Assembly: GCA_025774245.1 (NCBI GenBank)
Contig: JALGWI010000016.1
Coordinates: 1-49,612, forward strand
Length of the DNA stretch: 49,612 nt
DNA from: a bacterium
Lineage (GTDB): Bacteria; Joyebacterota; Joyebacteria; Joyebacterales; Joyebacteraceae
Direction: 5' to 3'
In this document: positions 49,314 through 49,612 of the stretch, piece after piece
Layout of the letters: the number at the start of each line of letters is the position of its first letter
How positions within the stretch are numbered: position 1 is the stretch's first letter
Notes under the pieces: model-generated
Seen by the model: the letters and a program-made list of their open reading frames with translations, nothing else
What the model was told of the DNA's origin: nothing
Database searches by the model: none
Translations under genes and position numbers: made by a program

Positions 49314-49367
49314 GCGACTTCTTGGAGGCGTTGCCGCGCCGGGGTGCCGACCACCCGTCAATGGTAC

Positions 49368-49396
49368 TTGACACGTATGTGGCAGCACGGTAGCCT
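49368..49396 (+). promoter_or_regulatory. promoter of the last gene
   Basis: TTGACA (49368-49373), 17-base spacer, TAGCCT (49391-49396), about 50 bases before the ATG at 49449. It diverges from the ParA promoter. Confidence 0.55.
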
Positions 49397-49448
49397 GCGA
49401 CTGACTCTCAAGATGGAGATTCTTACACCTTGAGGAAGGGAGGGTTCC

Positions 49449-49612
49449 ATGCGCGTGCCAGTGCGGCTCATGCTGCTGACGTCGTGTGTGCTGTTGCTGT
49501 TCCTGGCGGCCTCTCCGGCGGCGGCCACGGACATCGGCGACCAGCTGTCTGCGTACGGCGAGGACAACGCCAAGGGGTACCTGCAGCCACTCGTTGACGC
49601 CATCGGCGTCGA
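49449..49612 (+). CDS. secreted protein, N-terminal part only
   Basis: The first about 54 residues of a gene that runs off the window. The ATG at 49449 has GGGAGGG a few bases upstream. A signal peptide (MRVPVRLMLLTSCVLLLFLA then ASPAAA) precedes a mature start T-D-I-G-D-Q-L-S-A-Y-G-E-D-N-A-K-G-Y-L-Q. This resembles the start of DUF6588-type outer-membrane proteins, but too little is present to be sure. Confidence 0.65.
   Translation, partial: MRVPVRLMLLTSCVLLLFLAASPAAATDIGDQLSAYGEDNAKGYLQPLVDAIGV

Larger units (their letters stand above)
49139..49448. other. divergent intergenic region at window end
   Basis: 310 bases between the ParA-CBM48 gene (minus) and the last gene (plus). It contains two promoters, 49285-49313 (minus) and 49368-49396 (plus). 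There is no gene. Centromere-like (parS) repeats were looked for and none was found. Confidence 0.5.

Noticed and set aside
46000-49450. Plasmid partition locus with parS sites
   Set aside because: There is no ParB, no repeated centromere-like sequence and no replication gene, so the ParA proteins are not called as a partition system.

Overview
The window is a GC-rich chromosomal segment of an anaerobic or facultative Gram-negative-type bacterium. The evidence is an Rnf complex, an oxygen-independent-type ribonucleotide reductase, several lipoproteins and outer-membrane beta-barrels, MurJ, and a PorV/PorQ-like barrel beside a very large secreted protein with a FlgD-like C-terminal domain. That combination, the many secreted proteins with Ig-like and carboxypeptidase-regulatory-like modules, and ordinary TTGACA/TANNNT promoters point to the FCB superphylum, perhaps a candidate phylum such as Eisenbacteria. 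This is inference; no rRNA gene is present.

Layout. 0.2-13.4 kb (all minus strand): FKBP isomerase lipoprotein, nitroreductase, RsfS, RseC-like protein, AmrS-type radical SAM enzyme, ApbE flavin transferase, GT39-like membrane protein, a 39-residue membrane protein, a UbiA/MenA-type prenyltransferase and the complete rnfCDGEAB set. ApbE supplies the covalent FMN needed by RnfD and RnfG, so much of this block looks like one redox module. 13.5-23 kb (minus): a lipoprotein, a redox mini-protein with class III-type ribonucleotide reductase, dCMP deaminase, GlyA, RpiB, a low-molecular-weight phosphatase, a TsaC/Sua5 protein and PurD; these serve nucleotide, one-carbon and tRNA metabolism. 23.1-24.3 kb: an ECF sigma factor and its zinc-finger anti-sigma factor. 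24.6-28.5 kb: three secreted paralogues with starch-binding-like modules, all ending in the same short Trp-Gly-x-Ile-Lys-x-x-Tyr-Arg tail. 29 kb: tRNA-Thr and tRNA-Phe. 29.3-32 kb: GalE and MurJ.

32.4-40 kb (plus): a FadL/PorV-like barrel, a 1702-residue repeat protein with a FlgD-like C-terminal domain, and a PorV/PorQ-like barrel, suggesting a type IX-like secretion context. 40.2-45.9 kb: an XRE-cupin regulator, a small barrel protein, lipoproteins, a Lys-rich 38-residue protein, a transglutaminase-like protein and a sigma-factor-like regulator followed by an AT-rich inverted repeat and a strong terminator. 46-49.1 kb (minus): a three-gene operon encoding a ParA ATPase fused to a CBM48/AMPK-type glycogen-binding domain, a MinD-like ATPase with a deviant Walker A motif and a possible PD-(D/E)XK-type protein. 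The window ends inside another secreted-protein gene on the plus strand.

The best candidates for something undescribed are the ParA-CBM48 operon (possibly positioning an alpha-glucan or other cargo), the shared C-terminal tail of the secreted starch-binding-like proteins, and the NrdD protein that stops at the point where the glycyl-radical motif should be.
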